From assembly GCA_964615505.1 (NCBI GenBank), contig CAZTOR010000007.1:1-14048 (forward strand): DNA of 14,048 nucleotides. The letters are read 5' to 3'. The notes beneath the pieces are model-generated. The model saw nothing but the letters and a program-made list of their open reading frames with translations, made no database searches and was not told where the DNA came from. The position numbers and the translations under genes were made by a program. Below are positions 13,881 to 14,048 of this stretch, one piece after another; within the stretch, counting starts at the first letter, position 1, and every line of letters starts with the position of its first letter. The stretch is from ARS21 sp964615505 (lineage in GTDB: Archaea > Nanobdellota > Nanobdellia > UBA10117 > ARS21).

Positions 13881-14048
13881 CTAAATTTCTAATTTTTTTA
13901 TTATTTTATTAATTTTATCATTAAATAATTTAGTTCCAGATTTTGCAGTTTTAGCTTTCTTAATATTTGCTTTTAACTTTTGCATCGAAGAAGTCTTTAC
14001 AGTTCGTTTTGGTGCAACTCTTTTCTTTACAGTTCGTTTTGGTGCAAC
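13881..14048 (-). CDS. C-terminal end of a lysine-rich repeat protein (partial)
   Basis: On the minus strand an open frame enters from the right edge and ends at a TAG (13881-13883), giving 55 residues. They begin with VAPKRTVKKR repeated as VAPKRTVKTS, then SMQKLKANIKKAKTAKSGTK and an amphipathic end LFNDKINKIIKKLEI. The composition is strongly basic with Ala, Pro and Thr, resembling histone H1-like or other basic nucleic-acid-binding tails. The frame is supported by the repeat period of 30 bases (10 codons). The start and the size of the repeat array lie outside the window. Its stop is 44 nt upstream of tRNA-Leu on the same strand. The function is unknown. Confidence 0.65.
   Translation of the reverse strand, partial: VAPKRTVKKRVAPKRTVKTSSMQKLKANIKKAKTAKSGTKLFNDKINKIIKKLEI
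13994..14048. repeat. In-frame tandem repeat, 30-bp period
   Basis: Two exact copies of a 25-bp unit (13994-14018 and 14024-14048) are separated by 5 nt, giving a 30-bp period. They encode the decapeptide VAPKRTVK(K/T)(R/S) on the minus strand. The window ends exactly at the end of the second copy, so the array may continue. Confidence 0.85.

Noticed and set aside
13994..14048. Possible start of a CRISPR array
   Set aside because: The 30-bp period equals 10 codons with only 5 nt between 25-bp units, too short for spacers; it reads through as a basic repeat peptide.

Overview
This is an AT-rich, gene-dense stretch of archaeal chromosome. The archaeal signs agree with each other: an archaeal-type DnaG with a TOPRIM core, an archaeal (class I) CCA-adding enzyme, an archaeal-length AspRS, an initiator tRNA-Met with an A1-U72 pair, no encoded CCA on either tRNA, and TATA-like boxes about 20-30 nt upstream of start codons. 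The low GC, compact genes and two small-protein styles (a membrane protein ending in a 'GLSD..I...L...GW' helical motif, and a winged-helix protein with a PD-(D/E)XK-like tail) suggest a DPANN lineage such as Woesearchaeota/Pacearchaeota. That placement is an inference, not a proof.

Layout, left to right. (1) The 3' part of dnaG (+; its start lies before the window) converges on a Trm9/ALKBH8-like methyltransferase gene (-). The two stop codons sit inside one perfect palindrome. The methyltransferase overlaps the upstream cca gene by 4 nt (ATGA), making a two-gene tRNA-maturation operon. (2) A 72-nt divergent promoter region separates cca from a small two-helix membrane protein (+). The 3' end of that gene overlaps by 9 nt the end of a long minus-strand operon. 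(3) That operon reads smc > scpA > scpB > rqcH, with junctions of 1, 14 and 4 nt overlap. It encodes a complete SMC-ScpAB condensin followed by the archaeal RqcH/NEMF ribosome-quality-control factor. (4) Upstream on the same strand are rnhB (RNase HII) and aspS (aspartyl-tRNA synthetase), each with its own TATA box. (5) From about 11.9 kb the plus strand takes over: initiator tRNA-Met, a 2-TM protein with an RCK/TrkA-N domain but no K+ selectivity filter, and a winged-helix protein. (6) A minus-strand tRNA-Leu(CAA) and the 3' end of a lysine-rich repeat protein close the window.

The genes are almost all information-processing: primase, condensin, tRNA 3'-end addition and wobble modification, tRNA charging, RNA/DNA hybrid removal, and rescue of stalled ribosomes. 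Translation signals look mixed. First genes of transcripts appear leaderless (TATA box about 20-30 nt before ATG, no Shine-Dalgarno), while scpA and scpB inside the operon have strong Shine-Dalgarno sequences. I see no mobile element, CRISPR array or obvious defence island. The least expected items are the filterless RCK membrane protein, the rqcH-condensin linkage, the palindrome over two convergent stops, and the pairs of near-identical promoter boxes.
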